Positions 45,089 through 57,680 of a DNA stretch of 64,000 nt are shown piece by piece (the first letter of the stretch is position 1; the number at the start of each line of letters is the position of its first letter). The translations under genes and the position numbers were made by a program. This DNA comes from Kwoniella bestiolae CBS 10118. Taxonomy: Eukaryota; Basidiomycota; Tremellomycetes; Tremellales; Cryptococcaceae. The stretch spans positions 3,286,001-3,350,000 of the forward strand of contig NC_089242.1 in the NCBI RefSeq assembly GCF_000512585.2, written 5' to 3'. A model generated the notes under the pieces. The model saw only the letters and a list, made by a program, of their open reading frames with translations. It did not search any database and was not told the DNA's origin.

Positions 45089-48000
45089 ATGGCTACACCA
45101 GCAGCCGTGGAAGAAGCCAAGCTTCTCGCCGACGTACTGGGTGTGGTCAAAGTACAGTCAGTGCAACTGAAGCGATGTCTAGAGCAAGATCAGATCATGG
45201 AAGCTTTGAAAGCTGCTTCGTCAATGTTAGCCGAGTTGAGAACATCAAGCTTATCGCCTAAGCAGTACTACGAATTGTATATGAGCGTGTTCGATAGCTT
45301 GAGATATCTCAGTAATTACCTGTATGAAGCTCATCAAGAGGGGAAGCATCATTTGGCGGATTTGTACGAGCTGGTCCAGTGAGTATTGGTTATCTTCTTG
45401 TCTGGCGTGTTGGGGTAGATAAGGGCAGGTATGTGGTACGAAGAATAGAGGATGATATCGACTACACGAGGACTAGAATACATTCAGGTCTGAGATATCT
45501 GTATTCGTTATCCTTAGAAGGGTGTACGAAGGGAGTTTATCAATACTATATACGTCAACATTGCTAACAACCAACCTGTTCCTCAGGTATGCCGGAAATA
45601 TCGTACCTCGATTATACCTCATGATCACCGTAGGATCAGTATACATGTCTGTTCCCGATGCGCCCGTTAAAGAAATAATGAAAGACATGTTAGAGATGTC
45701 TAGGGGTGTTCAGCACCCCACTAGGGGTCTATTCCTGAGACATTACCTGTCAGGTCAGACCAGAGATTTCTTACCAGTCGGTACGAGTGATGGGTGAGTA
45801 ATGACGCTATACAGCTATGGGGATCATTCTAATCTTGTGCTGATGATTCTGCTGCCTGTGTGTAGACCAGGAGGTAATCTTCAAGATTCAATCGGATTTG
45901 TCCTCACAAACTTCATCGAAATGAACAAACTCTGGGTTCGACTCCAACATCAAGGTCACTCTCGAGAACGTGAGAAGCGTGAATTTGAACGACGCGATCT
46001 ACGTATCCTTGTCGGCACAAACCTGGTCAGACTTTCGCAATTGGACGGCGTCGACTTGGACATGTACAGAAATATCATCCTTCCCTCAGTCTTGGAACAG
46101 GTCGTCAATTGTCGAGACGTGATCGCTCAGGAGTACCTAATGGAAGTGGTCATTCAAGTATTCACGGACGATTTCCACCTTCATACTCTCACGCCATTCT
46201 TGGGCGCCTGTGCTCAGCTTCATCCAAGGGTGAACATCAAGAGTATAGTGATAGCTCTGATTGATAGGTTGGCGGCATACGCTGCAAGGGAGGCTGAGAA
46301 TGAAGATCCCGAGGAGAAGAAGAAGGGCGAGGAGGAAGCTGCGAAAAGATTGGCGGAAAAGATCAAAGCTGGGAGGGGCAAAGGTAAAGACGTTGATAAG
46401 TCGGAACAAGCTCCTGCGCCCACACCTAAACCTGCAGAAGCGGATGAATGGGCGAATGCAGCTTCTCCTCCGGCAGACGCTACTTCACCGAAGATTGGAA
46501 GTTCCTCTAAACCCTCTAGTCCGGTAAAGGAGAACGGTGAATCCTCTACTTCGCCCAAGAAGGACGGTGAAGAAGAGAAGAAAGAGGTCAAAGTGGATGA
46601 GAAGCCTAAAGAAGATGGCGTCAAGAAGTTTAGAGGTATCCCTGAAGACGTTAAGCTGTTTGAGGTCTTCTGGCAACAGGTCGTGGAGTTGATCAAGGTG
46701 AGTATTTCGCGTGTTTTTGGCTATTCCTAAATTTATCATCAGGATGGACGGCCTTGATCTGTGGCAGCACACTGTGAATCTCGCTGATACAATGGAATGG
46801 ACAGGCTCGACCCGATTTACCCATCATGGATGTCACCGCTCTGTGTGTCTCGCTCGTCAACCTCTCTCTAAGCTGCTATCCCGATAGATTAGAATACGTA
46901 GATCAAATCTTGTCATTTGCTCATGGCAAGGTCATAGAGTATGCCCAGAAGTAAGTCCTCGCTTTTCACTCTCAAATCTTCTGATAACTCCCCGGATCAT
47001 ACTGATCGAACACGTCATAATCCTCCTCCAGCCCCGATCTCCACTCCCCACCAACCACAGCCAACCTCCTCGCCCTCCTCCTCGCACCCATCACATCATA
47101 CCTATCTATCCTGACGCTCTTGGCTATACCGTCCTACATACCCCTACTATCTGTTCAACCATACTCCACAAGATTGTCAATCGGCCAAGCGGTAGTTTCG
47201 TCCGTATTGAAGAATAACACTCTAATTGATACGTCCGAAGATGTCAGTGGTGTTTTAGGATTATGTGCAGTACTGGTAAAGGATCAAAAGGACTCTACGA
47301 TTGGCGGAGGAGCGCCGACGAGAAGGGGTCAACAAGTAGATTTGCGAGAACTGGCTGAAGAACAAGGTTGGGTCGCTAGGATGGTTCATCTGTTCAAATC
47401 GGATGATTTGGCAACGCAATTCGAAGTAAGCATACTGCCTTCACAGATCAGCTTGGTCTTGGAAAGCGCGAAGCTGATGATCGTCGGATGGACTTACAGC
47501 TGTTGCAAACTGCCCGAAAGCATTTCTCGGAAGGCGGCGAGAGGATCAGATTCACTTTCCCACCGCTTATCGCTAGTGGCATTCAGCTAGCTAGGAGATT
47601 CAAGCAGAGGGAAGATGTTGTGAGTGGTCTCAACATTACATTTTATTAGGCAAACACGAAATGAAGAACGATGATTGATTGATGTTTATATCACGTCATC
47701 TAGGAATCCGACTGGGAAACCCGCCTGTCATCCCTCTTCAAATTCATCCACCAACTAATCTCCATCCTCTACCACAAAGTCGAAGCTCCCGAGACGTGCC
47801 TACGTCTCTTCCTCCTAGCAGCGCAAGTATCAGATGATTGTAAATTGGAGGAACTGACGTACGAGTTCTTCGTCCAAGCGTTTGTGATTTACGAAGAGTC
47901 CATATCGGAATCACGTGCTCAACTACAAGCTATCACTGGGATTATATCTGCCTTGCAGACTACTCGATCGTTCGGGAATGATAATTATGATACGCTCATT

Positions 48001-48840
48001 ACGAAGGCTGCTCTCCATGGTAGTAAGCTTTTGAAGAAGAGTCATCAGGCTACGGCGGTGCTTTATGCTAGTCATATGTGGTGGCAGGGGGATGTACCGG
48101 GAAGAGAGAAGGATGATAAGGTGAGTTTGGCTTTGTTTTGAGTGGAGTATGCAGGGCATAAGATAGTGTGGGTTCAAGAGAAACTATTAAGAGAAAGTGA
48201 ACAGATTGATGTCGTGGAGGATTCAGTAGGAGGTAGGAGATCGTAGCTGACAATTGCCCCCCCAGACCCCATTCAGAGACGGTAAACGAGTCCTCGAATG
48301 TCTCCAGAAATCCCTCCGAATAGCCTCATCGTGCATCGACGAGCTCACCTCGGTCCAACTCTATGTCGATGCCCTTGATCGATACATATATTACTTCGAG
48401 CAAGGTGTAGAAGCGGTCACGCCCAAATATGTCAACTCCCTGGTGGAATTGATTACCAGTAATATCGATAGTGTCACGAATGGGAATGGCGATGTACATC
48501 CCTCATCGGCTGGTGCGGGGGGGCTGGTAGAAGGTGTTGGAGAGGGGGAGATGATTGTTAAGGTGGGTTGGATCTCTTCTCGCAGGATAAGGTGTTGTAT
48601 GAATACGAAGAGAAGGGACAACTTCCGAGTGATAATCATGGTAATCGAGCTGACATGATGTTTTTGCAATGCACTTAGCACTTCCGAAATACCCTCACAT
48701 ACATTCAAGGAAGACAACACCAAGCTGCCAACTCGTCCAGCGAACCAGAGACGAACGAAGGTGGAGAAGAGAAGAAGAAGGTAGATTGGGAGAGTGTGGA
48801 TGTCATTGGAGGATGTCTGAAGATGGGTATAAGTAGGTAG
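45089..48840 (+). CDS. VPS35: Retromer subunit VPS35
   Basis: Nine exons give 954 aa: 45089-45378, 45587-45793, 45866-46697, 46805-46950, 47032-47425, 47500-47619, 47704-48120, 48266-48562 and 48679-48840. All phases close. The N-terminus follows the VPS35 pattern: LLADVLGVVKVQSVQLKRCL, YYELYMSVFDSLRYLSNYL, YAGNIVPRLYLMITVGSVYM and the invariant PRLYLMITVG. LKDMLEMSRGVQHPTRGLFL and LRHYLSG follow, and the long alpha-solenoid continues to the end. An insertion of about 110 residues, rich in Lys, Glu, Ser and Pro (AEKIKAGRGKGKDVDKSEQA to KPKEDGVKK), interrupts the solenoid near residue 330. VPS35 is the scaffold of the retromer cargo-recognition trimer, returning receptors from endosomes to Golgi. 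Confidence 0.96.
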
Positions 48841-49257
48841 GTAGGTACAGCCTGTCGGGTGTTGGGACTCAAGTAGTATTTGTAGTGATAAGAATCTGGC
48901 TTAGCTGGTTACAGCAGAGTGAATTGAAAGGGTCGGGCCTAGGTTTGTTTAGTTTTGTATAGAATTGATACCTGGAATGGAATATGAGATTTCTTGGTCT
49001 TCGTAATGACTTTGCATGTGAGCTAAACTAACATTCATTCATACCTTCGTTGACCGTTTTATACCTCGTACACCGTGATACCTCATTCAAAAGATTTATC
49101 GCATTCTATATCATGATGAATGTCCTTCCATCCTATATACACTTTTGTTTGTGTCCTTCGCATATCATCCCAGTATGCACATACGAGAATCTGAACTTTT
49201 ACGTAGTATCCTAATCTCCTTCGTACTTATACTCATCCAGACACCCAGATCCTTTTT
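48841..49257. other. Convergent intergenic region
   Basis: 3' ends of VPS35 (+) and the GATA-finger gene (-). No feature recognised. Confidence 0.5.
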
Positions 49258-50954
49258 TCATCTACTACCCTTCCGCAATTCCTCTTCAGCGAGTTTACCA
49301 AGAATATCCAACCCCCCATGATCTTCTTCATCTACACCGTGATGCCTTGATGCACCACAGCCCATCTCGACGTCAATGCCGACATTTCCCTGAGATTCAG
49401 ATCTCCTATCTTGGATCAAGTCAAGTTTTGGGTGACCATCAACCGCTATTGCTTCACTCTGGGTGTCATTCTCCAGTAGCATCTTCCCTGTCGATTCGAG
49501 TATATCATACAGCCATTCTGCGTTCCTTAAAAATTCTGTCTTGCTCATTCCCATGATTGAAGATATATCTCCTCCACTATCCCTGCCAACCATATCATCT
49601 TGCGAGATCTCATTCTCGTCGGTGTCGAGAGTGCCCCCACGACCTGACTGAAAGAGTATGGTGCTTAGCCTGGATTGGTGTGGGCCCTTCCTATCCAACG
49701 AGTAAGGTAGATACGGTGATCTAACCTCTTCCTCTTCCCCCCCTCGTCGCTCCTGGGTATGACCAGGAGAAGAGAATGATCGTCTCATGAGTGATGGTAC
49801 GCTGTTCCTTCGCTTTCGCTTTTCGTCTACTTGAGACATGATAGCTGCTATACGACTTTGCAGACCCACATTGTTCGTATGATCTGAGTTTCCGTTGAGA
49901 TCTGCTGTATAATTGTCGTGCTTGTCTCCGTGGAACGGGTTGGCATGCGAGGGAGAGACGGGGGTGGAGTGGATACCTTGTTTGCGACCTGTTTGAGGCG
50001 GTGGTGTATGAGAGGAAGGGGGAACGATGGATAGGTTCAGAGTGGGGAATGGCTGGGGTTGGGGTTGGGAGAGTGAGGAAGATGATCTGTGGTGAGCCTA
50101 CCAAACAAAACATACGTATCAATTAGTATTGTGCATCTTCCAGACATGTCAATCGGCAGATAGGCGAGAACAAGACTCACAACAGGCTGATAAGACATGG
50201 TCCTCCCATGGCCTCGTCCCCTCTGCCCATGTCCACCCATCACCCCCAGACCAGGTCCAACAAAACTCTCACTCCCACTCGAAGCTCTGACATGCTGTGC
50301 ACCTGCCACACTACGAGAATTCCCATCAACCCAGAACCTCCTTCTATTTTGACCTGGTCCCTGTCCAACACCAACAGCAGGACTGATCTCCCTCTGATCC
50401 CCCACATTCATATTCCCTCCCATCCCCAACATTAAACCCTCATACTGTTCATCTTCTTGACCCTCCTCCTCGTCCTCCTCGGGCGTTGGACTTCGCCTCT
50501 TAACAGGAAACAACAAAGGTAGAGGCCTATCAGTCCCCCTAGACCTCTTCCAAAGTGCACAGGCATTACACAACGTCCCCCTCCATTGGGGCGTGTCGAC
50601 CTCAGAACAATTCGTGCATTGTCGTTCGCCCGTGGAGGTATACGAGGGAAAACGGGATCCCTGGTTGGTTGAGGAGGTGGAAGATTTCTTGGAGTGTGAG
50701 TGGGATTTACGAGATCTGGTTTTGCTCTTGGCATTTTGGTTCTTGCCTTGAATCTGGGCTTGAGCTTGAGCATGGGGCAGTGGGATGGGGTTTGTATTGG
50801 TATGAGAGGGGGATAATGCGACCAGGGGTGGTGAAGTGGGTGAGACTAGGATAGGAGAGGTCGAGCGGTGGGTTTCGGTCTGAGAAGAGATGGATTGGTT
50901 GGGGATGTGATGCGAGGGTGGTAGGTGGTTGGCTCTGGTGGTCATTTTGATCAT
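49258..50954 (-). CDS. Protein with a shortened GATA-type zinc finger
   Basis: Two exons, 50954-50181 and 50097-49258, give 537 aa. The N-terminal 110 residues are Ser/Thr/Pro-rich and include a basic patch (KSKTRSRKSHSHSKK). The finger at about residues 113-145 reads CTNC, SEVDTPQWRGTL, CNACALWKRSRGTDRPLP. It keeps TPxWR, CNAC and RPL of GATA factors, but the loop between the Cys pairs is 12 residues instead of 17-18. The middle is acidic (PEEDEEEGQEDEQYE) then Gly/Arg-rich, and the C-terminus has a basic NLS-like KRKRR and a helical, acidic end. It is most likely a sequence-specific DNA-binding regulator, but DNA contact may be altered by the shorter loop. The ATG at 50954 is followed by a second in-frame ATG three codons later. 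Confidence 0.75.
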
Positions 50955-52155
50955 TCGTTTTGCGATTGAAAAAAGGTTGAATCGTGTAAATGAAGTAGAT
51001 CCAAAGCTGGGCGAAGGATAGGTACCTCTATTCTGATACGGTAACGATGTAGTAAATATTCGTACAGCTATCTTTTCCTGCTCAGGTCTGAATTATCTTC
51101 CTATCGTTTCCCCTTTACTATCACGTCGACGCTGTTGTACTCCTTTATCAGTCGATAAACCACAGACCCTGAGTAGTCAAGCAGGACAACCTAAACGTAT
51201 AGATTGATGCGACAAAGTAAGGTTATACCACTTGATCAGTTATTAATAATCAAAAGCCATCAGCTCTATCTTTCCCACTCCCCTTAATCCCATACCATAT
51301 ATCTCTGACAGATGGTGTGGATGGATCCATTGATCAAGTTGATCCCTCGTATCTTCGGAGACTATTTTCGATCTCTTACAACCCATGAGTGAAGAATGAT
51401 CAAAGGAAAATAACATGTAAAGTCGAAGAGATCCTTTTTTGCGATCTTGCGACAATCTGGCCAATACCCATCCATCTACTCCCCACCCCCATTCCAACGT
51501 CTAAAAAATGAGATCATACTTACTGTGCCAGTATAACTCCTTTATGCGTACTTCTTTTGTTAGTTGACAGACAAAGGAGTCATTGTGTTCTGTCTTTCTC
51601 ACACAGATCTTCAGGGGGTATGTCGCATGAGAGCAATCAGCTTCAATTTCCAATCTCCATGACTAAATGAATACAGGTAGGTACAAATATGTCAGGACTG
51701 ACCTTAGTTTAAATCTTACGACGATATTCAAATAGAGACTGAATGAGCAGGGATATAAGTAAGTATTCTCACAATTAGTAATGACACAGATAATGTCTCT
51801 TTTCCCTCGTAAGGGGATTACCGGTGTTGAAACGTTGCATGACATCAACGAGTACCCAAATCATTATGTTATTTTTATCGTTACTAGGGAAAGAGGGGAT
51901 GGAATACCGCAGCACACCGTCTTTTATAAAGACATCGAAGACTCCAGCTTCGGGTGAGGCGAAAGAATGATCAATCGAAATAAAGCGGATTGAAAGATTT
52001 TAGGGAAAGGGGGAAGAAAGCGAAACCAAAGAAGATCAAAACATGTTCTAGAGTGGGACAAATAGAAAAGAATTGTTTCTAAGAGTATTCGCGTAAAAAG
52101 CATTATAAACATGCGAGGAAAAGGGTAAGAGATAGGAGGTGGACTAGGTGTAGGT
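50955..52155. other. Intergenic, about 1.2 kb
   Basis: Holds the promoter of the GATA-finger gene and the 3' region of beta-tubulin. Short frames at 51243-51497 and 51663-51848 (minus) have no coding features. Nothing else seen. Confidence 0.5.
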
Positions 52156-54255
52156 TTATACCTCCTCCTCTTCGATGGGGATCTCCTCATCACCGTACAT
52201 CTCATCGTCAGCACCGGCTTCTTGGTATTGCAAGTATTCGGAAACGAGATCTTGCAAGTTGGATTCGGCTTCGGACTATGAGAGTGGATGGAGAGGTTAG
52301 CCCGGCCATCCATGTATACTATATGTTCATGATTTGTACCCACAAATTCGAGCTCGTCCATACCTTCTCCAGTGTACCAGTGGACGTAAGCCTTTCTTCG
52401 GTACATCGCTGAGAATTGTTCTCCGATTCGCTTGAAGAGGGATTGAATGGAGGTGGAGTTGCAGATGAAGGTGGAGGACATCTTGAGGTTTCGGGGAGGG
52501 ATGTCACTGTAATTATACTCGTTAGAGGAAATTTGAAACTCTTTGGAATGTGTGGATATACTCACCATTGAGCAGCAGAGATGTTTCCGGGGATCCACTC
52601 GACGAAGTAAGCAGAGTTCTTGGTTTGAACAGCTTGGATTTGATCCTCGATCTCCTTCATGGAGACTTTACCTCGGTAGTAACAGGCAACGGTGAGGTAT
52701 CGCTAGGATATTATATCAGCATTACGTCCACGCTCAAGGACAAAGGGGACACACTCACACCGTGTCGAGGATCAGAAGCAGCCATCATATTCTTAGCATC
52801 GAACATCTGTTGAGTGAGCTCAGGAACGGTAACAGCTCTGTATGAAGCTGAACCTCTGGCGGTGAGAGGGGCGAAACCGACCATGAAGAAATGGAGACGA
52901 GGGAAAGGAACCATGTTAACGGCGAGTTTTCTCAAGTCGGAGTTCAATTGACCGGGGAATCGAAGACAGGTGGTGACACCGGACATGACGACTGAGACGA
53001 GGTGGTTCAAGTCACCGTAAGTTGGGGTGTTGAGTTTAAGGGTTCTCATGCAGATGTCGTAGAGAGCCTCGTTATCGATACAGAAGGTCTCGTCGGAGTT
53101 CTCAACCAATTGATGAACGGAGAGAGTAGCGTTGTAAGGTTCAACAACGGTATCAGAGACCTAGCAACATAGCCTGTCAGCTTACTTGAGCGCACCCGGG
53201 ACAGTCGATGACTTACCTTAGGAGAGGGAACGACGGAGAAGGTACACATCATTCTATCGGGGAATTCCTCTCTGATCTTGGAGATCAGGAGAGTACCCAT
53301 ACCAGCACCAGTACCACCACCGAGGGAGTGGGTGATTTGGAAACCTTGGAGACAGTCACATCCCTCAGCCTCTCGTCTTACGACATCGAGAACCGAGTCG
53401 ATGAGCTCTGCACCCTCGGTGTAGTGACCCTTTGCCCAATTGTTACCAGCACCGCTTTGACCAAAGACGCTACACATCCATATAAGCATCAAGCAAAAGC
53501 AATTAAGATCAGGTTGACGGTGCACTCACAAGTTGTCAGGTCTGAACAAACTACCTAATGGACCACCTCTGATAGAGTCCATGGTACCAGGCTCCAAATC
53601 AATGAGGACCGCTCTGGGGACGTATTTACCAGCGGCGGCTTCATTGTAGTAGACGTTGATACGTTCGAGTTGGATATCGGTGGTACCTTTGTATGAGCCA
53701 TCGGCTTGGATACCATGTTCTTCAGAGACGACCTCCCTGTTTTGCCGTCTGTCAGAGGCCGTTCTGACTGAATAGTGGGTGATTGAAGACTCACCAGAAC
53801 TTGGCACCGATTTGGTTACCACATTGACCGGTTTGAAGGTGAACAATCTCTCGCACTGAACGTGTCATGTTGAGGTGGTGGTGGATTTAGGAGATTGGTA
53901 AGTCGGAAGTGAAGGAAGTAAGAAATGAGGGTTAAGGGTGGGGGTGAGAGGGTGAAGAGAAGAGGATGAGAACGAGATGAGTGAAATGTAAGATAGAGGT
54001 TGTTGATTTTGAGTGATCAGTGCGTAAATGGGTGATGAGTGGTAGTAATCGGTGTTTACGGTGATTCAATGAGATGGCAGTGGCGACAAGCACAATGAGG
54101 GTGATGAATAGAGTTGAACAGGTGATAGGATAGATAGATGGGTGTAGGTGATCAATGCGAAGGTAAACATGATAATAGCGCGTTTCAAAAGGAACAGTTC
54201 ATTCATCAATTAGCACATCACCATTTACTATTCCGATAACGCACCGAGACTCACT
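52156..54255 (-). CDS. TUB2: Beta-tubulin
   Basis: Coding exons 53855-53795, 53736-53530, 53469-53217, 53160-52759, 52702-52566, 52506-52344 and 52275-52156 encode 447 aa, preceded by an upstream exon ending at 54255. Hallmarks: REIVHLQTGQCGNQIGAKFW, GGGTGAGMGTLLISKIREEF, DETFCIDNEALYDI, FPRLHFFMVGFAPL and the acidic tail EEEEV. The first coding exon begins TGCGAGAG after an acceptor (TTCAG), and a GTGAGT donor after an A lies at 54254-54255, so the ATG appears to be split A|TG by a 399-nt intron (53856-54254), giving the canonical MREI start. Residues Glu198 and Phe200 (DETFC) are the benzimidazole-sensitive forms. The alternative start at 53868 gives MTRSVREI. Confidence 0.95.
53856..54254 (-). 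other. TUB2: 399-nt intron that would split the TUB2 start codon
   Basis: The donor GTGAGTCTCGG follows ...GACAAGA, and the acceptor CGTTCAG precedes TGCGAGAG. The last exonic A plus TG makes ATG in the canonical MREI position. It needs transcript proof. Confidence 0.6.
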
Positions 54256-54971
54256 CTTGTCTATCTGTTGTCGTTAAGGAGTAGGTATAGGTCGTTAAAG
54301 AGAGAGTGTAAAAGAGCGTAAAGGTGAGTTGAGCAAGGGTGGAGAAAGAGACTCTATCAACAAGATGATGATGATGGATTCACCTTTTTGCGTTGTTTGC
54401 TGCTGTCGGTGGATGGTGGTGATGGTGGTCCAAGCGTTATTGTTGCGCGTGTTTAACGCGTCGAGTGAGCTCCACGGATATATCGGAACTATCTAAAACT
54501 TCGTTGGATGTGGCATCTTACATCTATGGTACTCCAGTAGTGGCACTGGCATACATTCAAGCTTCGAGTTCTGTTGGTAAGTCTAACAAAGTGGGATGCA
54601 TGCATCGATGAGATAGCTCGATCCTAATTATCCCAGTCATGATCTGAGATAGAGTAAGCATGTGATTGACCATGTGAAGATGCAAGATATGCATAGGCAT
54701 AAGGATTGTTTGGATACTGTTCCTCGTTTGTACAAAACGATCTCGGTTTGGTGACTAGAGCAGCAGTGAGATCAATTCGATAAAATCCATTCCTTTTTCC
54801 AATTGACTCAATTCTTGTAAATATCGGAAAAGCTTTCCTCCTTGGTACGAGCTCTTCTATGGAGGATTGTTCATCCTTGTCATACTCCTTCCGATCTCTT
54901 CCCAGTATACCTACCCAAAACCCTCCCTCATAAACCTTGATCCGGTACATTATCCAAACCAAATTACAAAG
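54256..54971. other. Promoter and 5' UTR of beta-tubulin
   Basis: Non-coding. It contains the tubulin 5' UTR just above 54255 and the promoter. No plus-strand gene is supported here. Confidence 0.45.
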
Positions 54972-55241
54972 ATGCCTCGACGATGTACAGACCTCCCTTC
55001 TGGCAGCCTGAACAGACAAATTAAACGCTCTTATTCCTCCTCTTCAGGGTCAGACGAAAACTCCCTCTCGGAGAACGAACGCCAAGCAATCAACATCGAG
55101 CTGGCCGAGTCCGAAGCCACAGACAGACATCGATCAGCAAACGCAAGTAGGATCGGAATACTTTCAGAAGATCCCTCCTCTTCGGTAGTACCGTGCCCAG
55201 TTGTAGCAGCGAATCTTTCCGTCATGAGACTACAGAAGTAG
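54972..55241 (+). CDS. Doubtful 89-aa open frame
   Basis: Begins MPRRCTDLPSGSLNRQIKRS and continues with Ser- and acidic-rich sequence (SSSGSDENSLSENERQAI). It has no recognisable domain; a frame of this size and low complexity can occur by chance, although the composition is protein-like. It lies upstream of a TATA box at 55257, so it is not driven by that element. I keep it only as a candidate. Confidence 0.25.
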   Translation: MPRRCTDLPSGSLNRQIKRSYSSSSGSDENSLSENERQAINIELAESEATDRHRSANASRIGILSEDPSSSVVPCPVVAANLSVMRLQK

Positions 55242-55256
55242 ACGATGCTGAAAGGG

Positions 55257-55264
55257 TATATAAA
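55257..55264 (+). promoter_or_regulatory. TATA box
   Basis: TATATAAA, flanked by a second TATAT a few bases on. It sits 170 bp before the ATG at 55430. Confidence 0.45.
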
Positions 55265-55429
55265 GGTATATCGCAGTCCGACTTCCTTCTATTTTACATA
55301 TTATTCTATCGATACACTAGACAACCTACTCTACTCATTCGTACTGACCATCTAACATATACCACTTTGACCCAATCTGCATACCCTCTCCTCACGATTA
55401 CTCCCTTTCTACAGTACACGACACTCACC

Positions 55430-55992
55430 ATGAGTAATCTCCGCCCTTTATTCACATACGAGCCATCCTATGCTTATCGATTGCCCATTCCGAACGTGAT
55501 GATGAACCAGAGTATACGGTCCGATCTGACTTGTGAGTACGTTTCCTCCTTCCTTCCTGCTTCGTCTAATCTTCTGGCCATCATCCTATGACCGAACAGA
55601 CGAGTTTTCTGTCCGAGTTCTTGCCACCCATTTTCTCGGGTACACAATCCTATCAAGTCAGAGTCGATCCTATTGAGGTACATCAGAGGAGGAAACCATC
55701 TTCCATCTTTTACCCATCTCGGGGGTATGGTCAACCCAGCCTTCCTTTGAGGTCCGATCAAATCCACTCACAAAGGATCTTGTATCTTCTGTACCTTCCC
55801 TTTGAGGAACTAACATTCTACAACACGCATATACACAAAAATGATAAAGGAAGAGAAGATACATACTCATACTCATTCGTTCCTCTTCTTTTTACTTCGT
55901 ATATAGCTGGACTCTCCTCTTTATCTTGTTTTCCTATACGGTTGGATAAGATAGCACGACTAATCTTGATACTGATACTTCGGACCACATAG
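55430..55992 (+). CDS. Small uncertain gene downstream of a TATA box
   Basis: Two readings compete. Reading 1: exon 55430-55532 (MSNLRPLFTYEPSYAYRLP) spliced in phase to 55600-55676, giving 59 aa ending SQSRSY. Reading 2: an unspliced frame from the ATG at 55588 (MTEQTSFLSEFLPPIFSG) running to 55992, which reads more like protein for its first 70 residues. Neither has a known domain. The TATA box at 55257 supports a transcript here. No functional call is possible. Confidence 0.3.
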
Positions 55993-56042
55993 TACCACCC
56001 CTACCTACACCTCACTACTCGGCACCAACACCAACAAGCAAT

Positions 56043-57680
56043 ATGAACCGATACGAACCATACCCACCCATCTCATCTTCCTCTTCGCACTACCGTAAGA
56101 AGGGCAACCGATCGATCCTAACCCAACCCCCGCCTCCATACACTACCAAACCACTCGCACCCTACCCTCCTATCCCCAAACCCCAGTCGAACTCATACCA
56201 TCCTCATGCACACTCACACTCGCACTCTCACTCGAACTCGAACTCACAATCAGGTCGATACCAGCCCTCCCGAGGCGCACAACGCGATGCCAAATATACC
56301 AAAAAAGAAGCTGACAAGGCCGAGTTCCTAGCTCAAGCTAAATTACAAGCTCGTACATCCAAGAATCATCGACACTCAAACGAAAGTACTTCAGGTCCAG
56401 TACAATCCAAGTCATACGGAAGGCATCGGCCACCTCCTGTTCCCGTTCCTTTAATTGATCACGAACAGCATTTTGCCCTCGAGAATACCGAGAGGATAAG
56501 GAAGGAACAGTTGATAGCTATCCAGGCTGTTCGACAGGAACATCTCAATGCGCAGAAAAAACAAGCGGAGAAGGAAGAGCATGATAAGAAGGTTAGGAGG
56601 ATTCAGTTGCAGGTTTTCGTACATGCTCGGTGAGTATTCATGTTTGTGTTCGTATCGCCCAAAGACGAAGGAGAAGACAGGACAGTTCGACCGTCTTGAC
56701 TTGTGTTTACATACTCCGCAGGCACCATTGAGCTGAGAAATATACTTCTCCTTCATCTAGACCGACTCCATGCGGATGGAAGGGTTGTCAAGCCCGGCTC
56801 AATTCTTGGGCTACACTGGAAAAACACATGCATCACTCGCATCTCCATCCTTCATGCGTGTCTGCTACAAGGATGCCATGCGAATGGCAAGGATGTAACG
56901 GCGTGTTCTGGACAAGGGATGAATGCGAGACACACGTCTTGGTAGAGCACATGGGGGCGTTCTCAGCAAGATGTCCATTTGGTAAATACAGCCCGTTTCC
57001 TGTTCGGTGTGATGCGCTATTAAATGATAGTTCAGAATTGCTCACGAACATAATCGCACACCGCAGACTGCCTATTCGAAGGTCCCTCATTCCCCTCTCT
57101 TATGGCCCACATATCGCGTCGTCACCCACATGCGACACCAGACGACTTCATTCCAGGCCTAATCCATCAGAAACCCATTCTACCCCCTTTCAGCGCGTTA
57201 CCCCAACTCCCATCACTGACGGAACCGTACAAATACCACCCGTTCAATTCCATACAGCCGTTCTCAGGCGGAGTAGGCAACAGGTACAAGAAATTGGTGC
57301 AGAGGAAATGCTTCAAGGGGAGATACCCTAGAGTAGAGGCTTTCAAAGATAAGAAGGGTGCTGGTGCGGCTATCAGAGCGATTATTGAGAATTCGAAGCG
57401 GTTGAGGGAGGTTCCACCCGATTCGGCGATTAGTATAATGGTTGAAGGTGAGGGGGAGGTAGGAGATGAGCCGGGGACAGCTAAGACGGCGGTGGAGTTG
57501 GTGGATGTGCTGGGATCCGCGAAGTTTGCTAGTGAGCAGGCTAAGAGGGAATATGGAGATGGAGATGGAGTTGATTACTCGACTACTTGCTCAACATCAT
57601 CGAGATCATCGCCCACTGTTGGTTCCATACCCGTGTCAGACTCAGGATCCGTATCTGGCACTTCATCTCAGAAGGTATAG
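56043..57680 (+). CDS. Three-finger C2H2 protein, putative transcription regulator
   Basis: Three exons, 56043-56629, 56761-56981 and 57067-57680, give 473 aa. The N-terminal 195 residues are Pro/Ser/His-rich (HSHSHSHSNSNS) and end in a basic, Glu/Gln-rich helix (NTERIRKEQLIAIQAVRQEH). Three zinc fingers follow in one block: CGWKGC, 12 residues, H-x4-H; CEWQGC, 12 residues, H-x4-H; and CPFDC, 12 residues, H-x4-H, the last split by the second intron. Their W and long C-x4-C or C-x3-C spacing resemble GLI/AEBP2-type fingers. The C-terminal 190 residues contain a basic stretch (NRYKKLVQRKCFKGRYPR) and a Ser-rich acidic end. DNA binding is likely; no target can be inferred. Confidence 0.75.

Noticed and set aside
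51243..51497. 84-codon minus-strand frame
   Set aside because: No domain, no splice partners, lies in the tubulin/GATA intergenic region.
53866..53868. ATG as beta-tubulin start
   Set aside because: Would give MTRSV before REIVH, while beta-tubulins start MREI; a splice acceptor lies between.
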